64,000 nt of DNA from Vreelandella arcis (lineage in GTDB: Bacteria > Pseudomonadota > Gammaproteobacteria > Pseudomonadales > Halomonadaceae): contig NZ_FNII01000001.1 in assembly GCF_900103865.1 (NCBI RefSeq), positions 124,001 through 188,000 of the forward strand. The letters run 5' to 3'. Under the pieces are notes generated by a model. That model made no database searches, was not told where the DNA came from, and saw nothing but the letters and a program-made list of their open reading frames with translations. This document shows positions 44,954-54,194 of this stretch, piece by piece. A program made the translations under genes and the position numbers. Each line of letters starts with the position of its first letter. The stretch's first letter is position 1.

Positions 44954-46072
44954 ATGTCAACCGTCATCCAACATATTGAGACACTGCTGGTCGATTTGCC
45001 GACCATTCGTCCTCACAAGCTTTCCATGACCACCATGGCCTGCCAAACCATGGTCATTGTGCGCATGCGCCATTCCGACGGTATTGAAGGGTTGGGCGAA
45101 GGAACCACCATTGGTGGCCTTGCCTATGGCCCGGAAAGCCCGGAGAGCATCAAGCGCAATATCGATACCTACCTGGCGCCGCTGCTAATTGGGCAGCCTT
45201 CTCACAATATTCACCAACTACGTACCCGACTGAACCGTCATGCACGCGGCAACATGATCGCCAAGTCGGCGCTGGAAACAGCGTTACTGGATGCCCAAGG
45301 CAAGCGGTTGGGGCTAAGTGTCACTGAATTGCTTGGGGGTGCCCATCATGAGCACATGCCTGTGCTGTGGACACTTGCCAGCGGCGATACCGCCAAGGAT
45401 ATCGATGAGGCGCTGCTGCGTTTAGAACAGCGTCGACACTGCGATTTCAAATTGAAGATTGGCGCTAATCCGCTCAAGCAAGACGTTCGTCACGTAGCGG
45501 CGATAAAAGAAGCCCTGGGTGATCGTGCCAGCGTTCGTGTTGACGTTAACCAGGCATGGGATGAATCCACTGCAGTGCAAGGGATTCAGGCGCTGCAGGA
45601 TGCCGGTATTGAGCTAATCGAGCAGCCCATTCCCGCCCGCGAACATGCCGGCCTTGTGCGCTTAGCCAATCGCTTCAACGTACCGATGTTGGCTGATGAA
45701 GCCGTTCAGGATGCCCGAGATGGTCTGGATCTTGTATGTGGCGGTTTTAGTGGTGCCTTTGCTTTGAAAATTGCCAAGTCCGGCGGTATCTACAGCGTGC
45801 TGGAACTGGCCCACGTGGCGCAAGCGGCTGGTATTGGCCTATACGGCGGCACACTGCTAGAAGGCACCATTGGTACGGCGGCCTCACTGCATGCTTGGGC
45901 CACGCTGCCGGAAATGGCTTGGGGTACCGAGATGTTTGGCCCGCTGTTGTTGAAAGATGACATCGTCGTTGAACCACTCAACTACACCGAATTTGGCGTG
46001 GAGCTACCCCAGGGCGCTGGGCTGGGCATCACGTTGGACGAAGATAAATTGGCTCACTACTCACGTAAATAA
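44954..46072 (+). CDS. catB: Muconate cycloisomerase
   Basis: Converts cis,cis-muconate to muconolactone; 372 aa from ATG 44954 (GGAG 6 nt upstream; the frame also opens at a TTG 21 nt earlier). Enolase-superfamily residues are all visible: Lys166 and Lys168 in FKLKIG, metal ligands Asp197 (VDVNQ), Glu223 (IEQP) and Asp248 (LADEA). Length and spacing agree with P. putida CatB. First gene of catB-catC-catA-benA-benB, under the CatR-type site. Confidence 0.95.
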   Translation: MSTVIQHIETLLVDLPTIRPHKLSMTTMACQTMVIVRMRHSDGIEGLGEGTTIGGLAYGPESPESIKRNIDTYLAPLLIGQPSHNIHQLRTRLNRHARGNMIAKSALETALLDAQGKRLGLSVTELLGGAHHEHMPVLWTLASGDTAKDIDEALLRLEQRRHCDFKLKIGANPLKQDVRHVAAIKEALGDRASVRVDVNQAWDESTAVQGIQALQDAGIELIEQPIPAREHAGLVRLANRFNVPMLADEAVQDARDGLDLVCGGFSGAFALKIAKSGGIYSVLELAHVAQAAGIGLYGGTLLEGTIGTAASLHAWATLPEMAWGTEMFGPLLLKDDIVVEPLNYTEFGVELPQGAGLGITLDEDKLAHYSRK

Positions 46073-46138
46073 AGCCGCGTCACCAACCGCGCGCCAGCTC
46101 CAGTTTGCGCTCGCCCGCGACATAAAGAGGAGAGACAT

Positions 46139-46429
46139 ATGCTATTTCAAGTAGAGATGACCGTTAAGTTGCCGACCGATATGCCAGCAGAGCAAGCGGC
46201 CAAGATCAAAGCCACCGAAAAGGCCTATTCACAAGACCTTCAGCGCCAGAGCAAATGGCGTCATCTATGGCGGGTGGCGGGCAGCTACTCGAATGTCAGT
46301 ATTTTTGACGTCGAAGATAACGCTGAGCTGCAAGAGCTGGTTAGCAACCTGCCGCTGTTTCCCTATATGGAAATCAACGTCAAGCCATTGTGCCGTCATC
46401 CTTCTTCAATTCGTGACGACGACACCTAA
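46139..46429 (+). CDS. catC: Muconolactone delta-isomerase
   Basis: Converts muconolactone to 3-oxoadipate enol-lactone; 96 aa, the normal length of this decameric enzyme. MLFQVEMTVKLPTDMPAEQAAKIKATEKAYSQDLQRQSKWRHLWRVAGSYSNVSIFDVEDNAELQELVSNLPLFPYMEINV is typical from end to end, including the conserved Glu-Lys and Arg of the active site. GAGGAGAG precedes the ATG. The product needs the lactonase half of the PcaDC fusion at 27.5 kb. Confidence 0.94.
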   Translation: MLFQVEMTVKLPTDMPAEQAAKIKATEKAYSQDLQRQSKWRHLWRVAGSYSNVSIFDVEDNAELQELVSNLPLFPYMEINVKPLCRHPSSIRDDDT

Positions 46430-46495
46430 ACGCTCACCCAATACGCCAGTTCTTATTCATAAAACAACACCCTATAACAAGCTGAGGGTTTCACC

Positions 46496-47470
46496 ATGAC
46501 CGTGAAGATATTTGATACTCCCGAGGTCCAGGACTTTGTCAAAACCGTGGCCGGCTTTGACCAGACCGGCGGCAACGAGCGCGCCAAGCAGATTGTCCAT
46601 CGCCTGGTCGGCGATCTGTTCAAGCTGATCGACGATTTCGACGTCAGCGAAGAAGAGTACTGGGCCGCCGTCAATCTGCTCAACGCCCTGGGCGGCCAGA
46701 CCCAGTTCGGCCTGCTCTCGCCCGGGCTTGGCTTTGACCACTTCCTTGATATGCGTCAGGACGCCATCGACGCCGAAGCCAAGCGCGTGGGCGGTACCCC
46801 GCGCACCATCGAAGGCCCGCTGTACGTGGCCGGCGCCCCGGAAGCGGAAGGGTTTGCCCGCCTGGACGATGGCCAGGATAACGACGGCGAGACCATGTGG
46901 CTGACCGGCCAGGTCCGTGACGTTGACGGCCAGCCGATTGCCGGTGCCAAGGTCGAGATCTGGCACGCCAACTCCAAGGGCGGCTACTCCTTCTTTGATC
47001 CCAGCCAAAGCGACTACAACCTGCGCCGCACGATCTATGCCGACAGTGAAGGCCGCTACACCGCGCGCAGCATTATCCCCTCCGGCTACGGCGTGCCCGA
47101 AGGCGCCCCCACCGATGTGGTACTCAAGTCGCTGGGTCGCCACGGCGAGCGTCCGGCGCATATTCACTACTTCGTCTCCGCCCCCGGTCACCAGCACCTG
47201 ACCACCCAGATCAACCTGGCAGGCGACCCCTACACCTTCGACGACTTCGCCTTCGCCACCCGCGAAGAGCTGGTGGTCCCCGCCGAGCGGATTGAAGACC
47301 CGGCCGAGATCGCCAAGCGCGAGCTGGACGGTCCGTTCTCCCACGTGGAGTTCGACGTCGAACTGGCCAAAACCGACGCGCCGGAGCTGCAGGTCCGTCA
47401 CGCCCGCCCGCGGGCCAAGGAAGACGAACAGGACCTGGCCAGCCAGCTTGCCGGCACCGCCAAGGTTTAA
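46496..47470 (+). CDS. catA: Catechol 1,2-dioxygenase
   Basis: Intradiol dioxygenase that opens catechol to cis,cis-muconate; 324 aa. Fe(III) ligands are present: Tyr164 (KGGYSFFD), Tyr198 (IPSGYGVP), His222 and His224 (RPAHIHYF). The N-terminal helical dimer and lipid-binding domain covers about residues 1-105. Codon use turns sharply to C/G at third positions here and stays so through benB, unlike catB and catC. A hairpin at 47483-47498 separates it from benA. Confidence 0.95.
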   Translation: MTVKIFDTPEVQDFVKTVAGFDQTGGNERAKQIVHRLVGDLFKLIDDFDVSEEEYWAAVNLLNALGGQTQFGLLSPGLGFDHFLDMRQDAIDAEAKRVGGTPRTIEGPLYVAGAPEAEGFARLDDGQDNDGETMWLTGQVRDVDGQPIAGAKVEIWHANSKGGYSFFDPSQSDYNLRRTIYADSEGRYTARSIIPSGYGVPEGAPTDVVLKSLGRHGERPAHIHYFVSAPGHQHLTTQINLAGDPYTFDDFAFATREELVVPAERIEDPAEIAKRELDGPFSHVEFDVELAKTDAPELQVRHARPRAKEDEQDLASQLAGTAKV

Positions 47471-47482
47471 GCTCAACAGCGC

Positions 47483-47498
47483 CACCCCTGCGGGGGTG
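47483..47498 (+). repeat. Short hairpin between catA and benA
   Basis: CACCCC and GGGGTG around a 4-nt loop, just before the benA ribosome site. It may adjust mRNA stability; no T run, so not a terminator. Confidence 0.45.
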
Positions 47499-47523
47499 AT
47501 GCATAAAAGAGAGGAGAGAGATC

Positions 47524-48891
47524 ATGACCATTAAGCTTGATCAACTCGCAGCCCGCGTTCGCGGCGCCGTCCAAGACGACCCCGAACAAGGCATCTTCCG
47601 CTGCCACCGCAGCATGTTCACCGACCCCGAGTTCTTCGAACTCGAACTCAAGCACATCTTCGAAGGCAACTGGCTGTTCCTGGCGCATGAAAGCCAAGTC
47701 AGTGAGCCCGGTGACTACATGACCGTCACCATGGGCCGCCAGCCGGTGATCATCACCCGCGACAAGCAAGGCGAACTGCATGGTCTGATCAACGCCTGTG
47801 CCCATCGCGGCGCCACCCTGTGCCGCCGCAAGCGCGGTAACAAGGGCACCTTCACCTGCCCGTTCCACGGCTGGACGTTCAAAAACGACGGCCAACTGCT
47901 CAAGGCCAAAAACGAAAAGACCGGCGCCTATCCCGACAACTTCAAGCAGGATGGCTCCCACAACCTCAAGCGCCTGCCGCGCTTTGAGAACTACAAAGGC
48001 TTCCTGTTCGGCAGCCTCAGCGATGACGTACAACCGCTCGAACAACACCTTGGCGAAACCACCAAGGTCATCGACAACATCGTCGACCAGGCACCGGAAG
48101 GCCTCGAGATCCTGCGCGGCACCTCGTCGTACACCTACACCGGCAACTGGAAGCTCCAAGCCGAAAACGGTGCCGACGGCTACCACGTCAGCTCCGTGCA
48201 CTGGAACTACGCCTCCACCATGGAACGCCGCAACTACGACGCCGGCGGCACCAAAGCCGTGGACGCCGATGGCTGGTCGAAGAGCAAAGGCGGCTTCTAC
48301 TCCTACGACAACGGCCACATGATGCTGTGGACCCGGCTGCTCAACCCCGAAGTCCGCCCGGTCTACCAGCACAAAGACTGGATCCAGGAACAGCTGGGCG
48401 AGGCGCGTGCCGACTCGATCGTCAACCAGACGCGCAACCTCTGCCTCTACCCTAACGTCTACCTGATGGACCAGTTCTCCACGCAAATCCGCGTGTTGCG
48501 CCCCATCGACGTCAACAAAACCGAAGTCACCATCTACTGCTTCGCACCCAAAGGCGAATCCGCTGAAAACCGCGAAGTGCGTATCCGCCAGTACGAAGAC
48601 TTCTTCAACGTCTCCGGCATGGGCACCCCCGACGACCTGGAAGAGTTCCGTGCCTGCCAAGAAGGCTACAACGGGGCGCTGGCCGAATGGAACGACCTCT
48701 CCCGCGGGGCCAAGCAATGGGTCGAAGGCGCGGATGAAAACGCCCAGGCCATCGACATGAAACCCCTGCTCAGCGGCGCCTCACCGGAAGACGAAGGCCT
48801 CTACGTGATGCACCACAAGCACTGGGTCGACGAAATGCTGCGCGCGATCGACAAAGAGCGTAGCCAGTTTATCGCCACCGAGACTGCCTAA
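47524..48891 (+). CDS. benA: Benzoate 1,2-dioxygenase large (alpha) subunit
   Basis: Ring-hydroxylating oxygenase alpha subunit, 455 aa. Rieske 2Fe-2S ligands Cys92, His94, Cys112 and His115 (NACAHRG and TCPFHGW); mononuclear Fe site His221 and His226 with bridging Asp218 ([15 protein letters not shown]). Segments such as [25 protein letters not shown] and [28 protein letters not shown] follow BenA rather than the anthranilate enzyme AntA. The electron-transfer partner benC and the diol dehydrogenase benD are not beside it. Confidence 0.92.
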   Translation: MTIKLDQLAARVRGAVQDDPEQGIFRCHRSMFTDPEFFELELKHIFEGNWLFLAHESQVSEPGDYMTVTMGRQPVIITRDKQGELHGLINACAHRGATLCRRKRGNKGTFTCPFHGWTFKNDGQLLKAKNEKTGAYPDNFKQDGSHNLKRLPRFENYKGFLFGSLSDDVQPLEQHLGETTKVIDNIVDQAPEGLEILRGTSSYTYTGNWKLQAENGADGYHVSSVHWNYASTMERRNYDAGGTKAVDADGWSKSKGGFYSYDNGHMMLWTRLLNPEVRPVYQHKDWIQEQLGEARADSIVNQTRNLCLYPNVYLMDQFSTQIRVLRPIDVNKTEVTIYCFAPKGESAENREVRIRQYEDFFNVSGMGTPDDLEEFRACQEGYNGALAEWNDLSRGAKQWVEGADENAQAIDMKPLLSGASPEDEGLYVMHHKHWVDEMLRAIDKERSQFIATETA

Positions 48892-48925
48892 GCGTCCAGC
48901 GCCTGATAAAGAGGAGAGAAGTGAC

Positions 48926-49414
48926 ATGAGCATTAGCTATCACGACATCCAAGCCTTCCTGTACCGCGAAGCGCGGCTGCTGGACGACCGGGAGTGGGAC
49001 GAGTGGCTCGCGCTGTATCGCAAGGACGCCGAGTTCTGGATGCCCGCCTGGGACGACGACGACCAGCTCACCCGCGACCCACACAGCGAGATCTCGCTGA
49101 TCTACTACCCCAACCGCGAAGGGTTGGAAGATCGCGTGTATCGCATCAAGACCGAGCGCAGCGGGGCGAGCACGCCGGAACCGCGCACCACGCATCAGGT
49201 GAACAATCTGGAGATCCTGTCGCAAGACGGTGACACGGTCGAGCTACGGTTCAACTGGCACACGCTCAACCACCGCTACAAGAAGACCGACAGCTTCTTC
49301 GGCACGTCGTTTTACCGCCTGGACGTCTCGGGTGAGACGCCGCTGATCACAAGAAAAGTCGTGCAGCTGAACAACGACTATATCCATCAAGTCATCGACG
49401 TCTATCACGTGTGA
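48926..49414 (+). CDS. benB: Benzoate 1,2-dioxygenase small (beta) subunit
   Basis: Structural beta subunit of the dioxygenase, 162 aa, with the NTF2-like fold typical of these proteins: IQAFLYREARLLDDREWDEWLALYRKDAEFWMPAW, then HSEISLIYYPNREGLEDRVYRIKTERSGASTPEPRTTHQVNN and the C-terminal TRKVVQLNNDYIHQVIDVYHV. It lies 34 nt after benA, with AGAGGAGAG before the ATG. Followed by a strong stem-loop, then a Liv-type ABC importer rather than benC. Confidence 0.93.
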   Translation: MSISYHDIQAFLYREARLLDDREWDEWLALYRKDAEFWMPAWDDDDQLTRDPHSEISLIYYPNREGLEDRVYRIKTERSGASTPEPRTTHQVNNLEILSQDGDTVELRFNWHTLNHRYKKTDSFFGTSFYRLDVSGETPLITRKVVQLNNDYIHQVIDVYHV

Positions 49415-49443
49415 TCGATATTGATGAGACAGGGATGTCGCTT

Positions 49444-49474
49444 ACCTAGATATCGTCTGAAGCGATATCTAGGT
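49444..49474 (+). terminator. Stem-loop between benB and the ABC importer
   Basis: Perfect 12-bp stem (arms ACCTAGATATCG and CGATATCTAGGT) with a 7-nt loop. No T run follows (GGCAAAAAC), so it may protect or process mRNA rather than end it. Confidence 0.5.
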
Positions 49475-49517
49475 GGCAAAAACAACTTAACAACAACTGA
49501 ACCCTGGTGAAGACGTA

Positions 49518-50690
49518 ATGAAAACATTTAAAAAGACCTCCCTAGCAACTCTGCTTAGCGCTACTGCCATACTGTCAGCAGGTAGTGTCGTCGCCAATGA
49601 AGATCCGGTGAAACTCGGTTTGATGCTTCCTTACTCAGGTACCTATACGGCGCTTGGGGAAGCCATTACTAATGGCTTGAAACTGGCCATTGAACAAGAG
49701 GGCGGTCAGTTGGGTGGCCGTGAGGTGGAGTACATCGAGCTTGATTCGGAGGCTGATCCATCCAAAGCACCCCAGAACATGAGTCGTCTAGTTAACGGGG
49801 ATAAGGTTGACTTCGTGATTGGGCCCGTACACTCAGGCGTTGCCATGGGCATGCTGCGAGTGGCTAAACAGTCCGGTGCGATCACGATCATTCCTAACGC
49901 GGGATTGGGTGCAGCCACTAATGAACTCTGCATGCCGAACGTTTTCCGTACCTCGTTCAGTATGTGGCAAGACAGCTATCCAATGGGCAAAGTGGCTTAC
50001 GATCAAGGGCATCGCAAGATTGTGACCATTACCTGGGATTATGCTGGTGGAAAGGAAGATCTAGCGGGTTTTGAAGAGGCTTTTACCGCTGAGGGTGGTG
50101 AGATCGTCGAACAAATTTTAGTGCCTTTCCCAAGCACCGAATTTCAGAGCTACTTGACGCAAATAGCTAGCCTTGAGCCAGACGCTGTATACACCTTCTT
50201 TGCAGGTGGTGGTGGTGTGAGTTTTGTTAAGGATTATGCCGCAGCGGGTTTGAAAGAAAGCATACCGCTACTAGGATCAGGCTTTCTTACCGAAGGTAAT
50301 TTAACCGCCTTAGGTGATGCTGGCGAAGGGGTAATGACTACGCTGCACTACGCTGAGACTCTCGATAATGACGCGAACCAAGCGTTCGTTTCCGCCTATG
50401 AAAATGCCTATGGTGAAATGCCTGATACCTATGCCGTGCAGGGCTATGATACGGGCATGATGTTGGTGCAGGGACTCTCTGAACTGGATGGCGATACCTC
50501 AGATCAAGAGCGCTTGATAGACGTATTGGCCAATGTGGAATTGGAAAGTCCACGTGGGCCGTTAAGCTTCTCCGACTCCCACCATCCCATTCAAAATGTC
50601 TACCTTCGTGAGATTAGAGACGGAAAGCACGAAGTCGTTAGCATCGCTCACGAGAATCTAGAAGTACCCGATGAAGCCTGCCAGATGTAA
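49518..50690 (+). CDS. Liv-type ABC transporter substrate-binding protein (likely aromatic acid)
   Basis: Periplasmic type I binding protein, 390 aa. Signal peptide about residues 1-26 (ATLLSATAILSAGSVVANE), then DPVKLGLMLPYSGTYTALGEAITNGLKLAIEQEGGQLGGR and SGVAMGMLRVAKQSGAITIIPNAG, as in the LivK/HbaE-like group. It heads a five-gene HAAT-family importer placed between benAB and benE. Benzoate or another aromatic carboxylate is the likely ligand, by context. Confidence 0.87.
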   Translation: MKTFKKTSLATLLSATAILSAGSVVANEDPVKLGLMLPYSGTYTALGEAITNGLKLAIEQEGGQLGGREVEYIELDSEADPSKAPQNMSRLVNGDKVDFVIGPVHSGVAMGMLRVAKQSGAITIIPNAGLGAATNELCMPNVFRTSFSMWQDSYPMGKVAYDQGHRKIVTITWDYAGGKEDLAGFEEAFTAEGGEIVEQILVPFPSTEFQSYLTQIASLEPDAVYTFFAGGGGVSFVKDYAAAGLKESIPLLGSGFLTEGNLTALGDAGEGVMTTLHYAETLDNDANQAFVSAYENAYGEMPDTYAVQGYDTGMMLVQGLSELDGDTSDQERLIDVLANVELESPRGPLSFSDSHHPIQNVYLREIRDGKHEVVSIAHENLEVPDEACQM

Positions 50691-50709
50691 CAGCATCTTT
50701 ATGCATTAT

Positions 50710-50743
50710 GGGGCGGGTGTAGCCCGCCCCTCATTCTGATTCT
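50710..50743 (+). terminator. Attenuator-like hairpin after the binding-protein gene
   Basis: GC-rich stem GGGGCGGG/CCCGCCCC followed by TCATTCTGATTCT, inside the ABC operon. Partial termination would keep the binding protein in excess over the permeases. Confidence 0.6.
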
Positions 50744-50755
50744 CGGAGGGATCTT

Positions 50756-51616
50756 ATGGATCTCGCATTTTTCAGCGTACAGCTACTTAACGGTCTGCAG
50801 TATGGCCTGCTGCTTTTTTTGATTGCCAGCGGGTTGACTTTGATATTCGGCATTATGGGAATCATTAATCTAGCCCACGGTGCCATGTATATGATCGGTG
50901 CCTATTTGGTTTACGACCTTAACTTGCGGTTGGGCAATTTTTGGCTGGCCATTATGGTCGCTATTCCCATAGCGATTGCACTGGGGCTCATCATTGAGCG
51001 CCTGTTTCTCGATACGCTGTATAAGCGCGACCACCTTTACCAAGTGCTGTTGACCTTCGGACTGATATTAGTACTCAACGAAGCGCAGCGCATTATTTGG
51101 GGTGGCGATGTCCATCGTGTTCCAGTGCCCGCACCGTTTGATGCCAGTATCCAACTGACAGACAACTTACAGTACTCGGTATATCGCCTCTTTGTGATGG
51201 GTGTCTGCTTAGCATTGGCCGGGGTGATTTATTGGGTTATCCGCCATACAAAGCTGGGCATCATCATTCGCGCCGGCGCCGTTAATCGCGACATGGTTGA
51301 AGGTTTGGGAATAAATGTCCGCACCCTCTTTACGCTTATCTTTAGCGTAGGTGTTGCGCTAACCGCCTTCGCGGGAATGATCGCCGCACCGCTTACCTCC
51401 ATCGCGCCAGGAATGGGCGATAACATCCTTATCACTTGTTTTGTGGTCGTCGTCATCGGCGGTATTGGTTCCATTAAAGGGGCATTTTGGGGAGCCATTA
51501 TCATTGGTATGGCCACTACCTTTGGTGCGGTGCTAATTCCGAGTCTCGCCAGCATGGTGATCTACTTGATTATGGCGGCGGTGTTGCTGGTGAAACCGCG
51601 CGGTCTTTTCGCGTGA
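50756..51616 (+). CDS. ABC transporter permease, LivH type
   Basis: A 286-aa inner-membrane permease with about 8 hydrophobic segments. LivH signatures: NGLQYGLLLFLIASGLTLIFGIMGIINLAHGAMYMIGAY at the N-terminus and RAGAVNRDMVEGLGINVRTLFTLIFSVGVALTAFAGMIAAP, followed by VVVIGGIGSIKGAFWGAIIIGMA. Second gene of the importer. AGGAGG-like TCGGAGGG precedes the ATG. Confidence 0.9.
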   Translation: MDLAFFSVQLLNGLQYGLLLFLIASGLTLIFGIMGIINLAHGAMYMIGAYLVYDLNLRLGNFWLAIMVAIPIAIALGLIIERLFLDTLYKRDHLYQVLLTFGLILVLNEAQRIIWGGDVHRVPVPAPFDASIQLTDNLQYSVYRLFVMGVCLALAGVIYWVIRHTKLGIIIRAGAVNRDMVEGLGINVRTLFTLIFSVGVALTAFAGMIAAPLTSIAPGMGDNILITCFVVVVIGGIGSIKGAFWGAIIIGMATTFGAVLIPSLASMVIYLIMAAVLLVKPRGLFA

Positions 51617-51628
51617 GGAGAATAAGAC

Positions 51629-52690
51629 ATGTTACATAGATATCCCAAGCGCGTTGCGATCATCATGCTGATATTGACGGCTTTGGTGGCAGCTTTTCCT
51701 CTATGGGGAGAAGCGGTATTCGGTACCCAGGCCAACTTCATGCTAGAAAAGCTGACATTAATGCTGATTCTGGCGCTGTTCGCCATGAGTCTGGATTTAT
51801 TGGTCGGAATCGTGGGCTTAGTAAGCCTGGGGCATGCGCTTTTCTTTGGGCTGGGTGCTTACACGCTGGCGTTAGCCAGTCCCGACTTTAGTCCAGCATC
51901 GATGTGGTGGATGCTGCCTCTTGTCATGGGCGTCTCGGCTTCTATCGGATTATTCATAGGTGTATTAGTGATCCGAACCAAAGGCATCTTCTTTATCATG
52001 ACGACCCTGGCGTTTGGGCAGATGCTTTACTACTTCATTAGTACTTCCCAGTTCGCGGGAGGGACTGATGGGGTTTTTATAATGTTCCGTCCCAGCTTGG
52101 CGATAGGTGAGCGCACGCTAGTGGATCTTGATAACCCTTACAGCTTTTTTTACTTCTGTCTGGGTATGCTGCTGATCGGTTACTTCTTTCTACGCTGGCT
52201 GACCCGCTCCTACTTCGGACAAGTGCTCGATGGTATTCATGACAACGAGCACCGTATGCAGGCATTAGGTTACGCCACCAGCGGTTATAAACTGATTGCT
52301 TTTGTTATCGCTGGAGTAATGGCGGCGATTGCCGGGATGTTGGCGGCGATGCAGTACGGCTTCGCTAATCCGGCGCAGCTAGGCTGGCACACCTCCGGTG
52401 AAGTGCTAATGATGCTGATTTTAGGCGGCATGGGTACCATCTTTGGTCCCATTTTAGGCGCCTTCGCCTACGAAATTCTGCTCTTTATCTATGAGCATGC
52501 CACTACTCATTGGCCGATCCTGATGGGACTGACCATTATCGCGGCAGTACTGGTACTACCACGAGGTATTGCAGGTTTGATTATCGCTCCCCCTTGGCAG
52601 CGAAAGCGTAACAACGACGATGCACCGGCAGCCAAGAAAGAGCAGGCGTCAGAGGCAGTGCAATCCACCACGCCGAGAAAAGAGGGCTAA
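51629..52690 (+). CDS. ABC transporter permease, LivM type
   Basis: A 353-aa permease, 12 nt after the LivH-type gene. LivM features: ALFAMSLDLLVGIVGLVSLGHALFFGLGAYTLAL, GIFFIMTTLAFGQMLYYF, GQVLDGIHDNEHRMQALGYATSGYKLIAFVIAGVMAAIAGMLAAMQYGFANP and MLILGGMGTIFGPILGAFAY. The last 30 residues are a charged tail (KKEQASEAVQSTTPRKEG) beyond the membrane part. Confidence 0.9.
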   Translation: MLHRYPKRVAIIMLILTALVAAFPLWGEAVFGTQANFMLEKLTLMLILALFAMSLDLLVGIVGLVSLGHALFFGLGAYTLALASPDFSPASMWWMLPLVMGVSASIGLFIGVLVIRTKGIFFIMTTLAFGQMLYYFISTSQFAGGTDGVFIMFRPSLAIGERTLVDLDNPYSFFYFCLGMLLIGYFFLRWLTRSYFGQVLDGIHDNEHRMQALGYATSGYKLIAFVIAGVMAAIAGMLAAMQYGFANPAQLGWHTSGEVLMMLILGGMGTIFGPILGAFAYEILLFIYEHATTHWPILMGLTIIAAVLVLPRGIAGLIIAPPWQRKRNNDDAPAAKKEQASEAVQSTTPRKEG

Positions 52691-52692
52691 TC

Positions 52693-53460
52693 ATGCAAGA
52701 TAAAACGATATTAGCCACTCATGGCCTTACCCGTCGATTTGGTGGCTTGGTGGCGGTCAATGAAGTGGATTTCGACGTGGCCTCCAATGAGATCCACGCC
52801 ATTCTGGGGCCCAATGGCGCGGGTAAAAGCACACTGATTAACCTGCTCTCTGGTGAGATTCCGCCCTCTGAAGGCGAAGTGCTGTATCGGGGACAATCGA
52901 TTCAAGGCAAGAGCATGCGTCAGATCGCCCGTATGGGGATCGGTCGTAGCCACCAGAAAACAAATATCTTTCCGCGACTTAGCTGTTTGCAAAACTGTGA
53001 GTTGGCGGCGCGCATCCACATGGGAGGTGTCTTTGGTAGCTGGCGTTCCCGGCTGCGGGCACACGCGGTAAGCGAACGTGCAATGGAGATGTTGGAGACG
53101 TGTCGGCTAACTCACCGAGCCTATATCCCTGCGGCTGCTATGAGCTATGGCGAGCAGCGCCAGTTGCAGATTGCCATGGTGCTCGCGACAGCACCGTCAC
53201 TGATGCTTCTTGACGAACCAATGGCGGGAATGGGCCGAGAGGAAACTGCTCAGGTAACCGAGCTACTCGCGAGCTTAACGGATCGCTATACCCTGGTGTT
53301 GATAGAGCATGATATGGACTCGGTATTTCGCTTGGCGGATCGGATCACTGTCATGGTCGATGGCAGCGTATTAGAGAGCGGCCCGACCGAGCAAATTCGC
53401 ACGAGTGAAAAGGTTCGCGATGTCTATCTTGGACGTCATGACGAGGAGGTGACGGCATGA
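52693..53460 (+). CDS. ABC transporter ATP-binding protein, LivG type
   Basis: A 255-aa ATPase. Walker A GPNGAGKS (about residues 38-45), Q-loop SHQKTNIFPRLSCLQN, signature MSYGEQRQLQIAMVLAT and Walker B LMLLDEPMAGM, followed by the switch LIEHDMD. The length and the SHQKT Q-loop fit LivG rather than LivF. It starts 2 nt after the LivM stop and overlaps the LivF gene by 4 nt. Confidence 0.92.
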   Translation: MQDKTILATHGLTRRFGGLVAVNEVDFDVASNEIHAILGPNGAGKSTLINLLSGEIPPSEGEVLYRGQSIQGKSMRQIARMGIGRSHQKTNIFPRLSCLQNCELAARIHMGGVFGSWRSRLRAHAVSERAMEMLETCRLTHRAYIPAAAMSYGEQRQLQIAMVLATAPSLMLLDEPMAGMGREETAQVTELLASLTDRYTLVLIEHDMDSVFRLADRITVMVDGSVLESGPTEQIRTSEKVRDVYLGRHDEEVTA

Positions 53461-54188
53461 CGGAAGCACATTCTACAACACCGCTGATCGATGCCCGCGG
53501 GCTGCATACGTATTACGGTGAGAGCCACATTTTACACGGCGTGGATTTGACCCTGATGCCGGGTGAAACGTTAAGCCTCCTTGGAAGAAACGGCATGGGC
53601 AAAACCACCACGCTGAAGTCGATTCTTGGTTTTGTGCCGCCGCGACGAGGCGAGGTCTTTATCAAGGGGGTTTCCACTGCGAAGCGACGTCCCTGGCAGC
53701 TGATTCGCCAGGGGGTTGGCTACGTACCGGAAGGGCGGGGTATTTTTCCCGGTATCAGTGTACGTGAACACTTGATTATGGCGGCACGACCCAACGAGAG
53801 CGGGGAGAACTCCTGGACGTTGGGACGCGTCCTGGATACGTTCCCGAGGCTTGGGCAGCGTATCAACCACGATGGTTCTTTTCTCTCTGGCGGAGAACAG
53901 CAGATGCTTTCAATTGGCCGGGCGCTGACCACCAACCCAGATCTAATGATTCTCGATGAGGCAACGGAAGGGTTGGCTCCCCTGATCCGCGACGAAATAT
54001 GGAAAATTATCCATGAAATAAAGGCGTCGGGTATCGCCACGATTATCGTCGATAAAAATATCGATCATTTGCTGAAAGTGGCTGAGAAGCACCTGCTGTT
54101 AGTGAAGGGGGAAGTGGTCTACAGCGGAGGAAGCCAGGGGTTAAAGGATGATCCTTCCATCCTTGAGACGCATCTAGGCGTTGCCTGA
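53457..54188 (+). CDS. ABC transporter ATP-binding protein, LivF type
   Basis: A 243-aa ATPase, last of the five importer genes. Walker A GRNGMGKT (about residues 41-48), VGYVPEGRGIFPGISVREHL, typical of LivF, signature LSGGEQQMLSIGRAL and Walker B LMILDEATEGLAP. One oddity: after IATIIVD the usual switch motif E-Q/H-N is KNID, so the switch His position is replaced (DKNIDHLL). Confidence 0.92.
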   Translation: MTEAHSTTPLIDARGLHTYYGESHILHGVDLTLMPGETLSLLGRNGMGKTTTLKSILGFVPPRRGEVFIKGVSTAKRRPWQLIRQGVGYVPEGRGIFPGISVREHLIMAARPNESGENSWTLGRVLDTFPRLGQRINHDGSFLSGGEQQMLSIGRALTTNPDLMILDEATEGLAPLIRDEIWKIIHEIKASGIATIIVDKNIDHLLKVAEKHLLLVKGEVVYSGGSQGLKDDPSILETHLGVA

Positions 54189-54194
54189 AATGGA

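Noticed and set aside
46472..47485. A 337-codon open frame antisense to catA
   Set aside because: Same cause as above; the plus strand carries all catalytic residues of CatA.
47473..48717. A 414-codon open frame antisense to benA
   Set aside because: It is opposite a certain dioxygenase gene whose strong third-position C/G bias removes stops on the other strand. No ribosome site or family pattern supports it.
47524..48891. Assignment of the dioxygenase as anthranilate dioxygenase (AntA)
   Set aside because: Segments around the Rieske site and the C-terminal half follow BenA more closely. The absence of benD alone was not enough to change the call.
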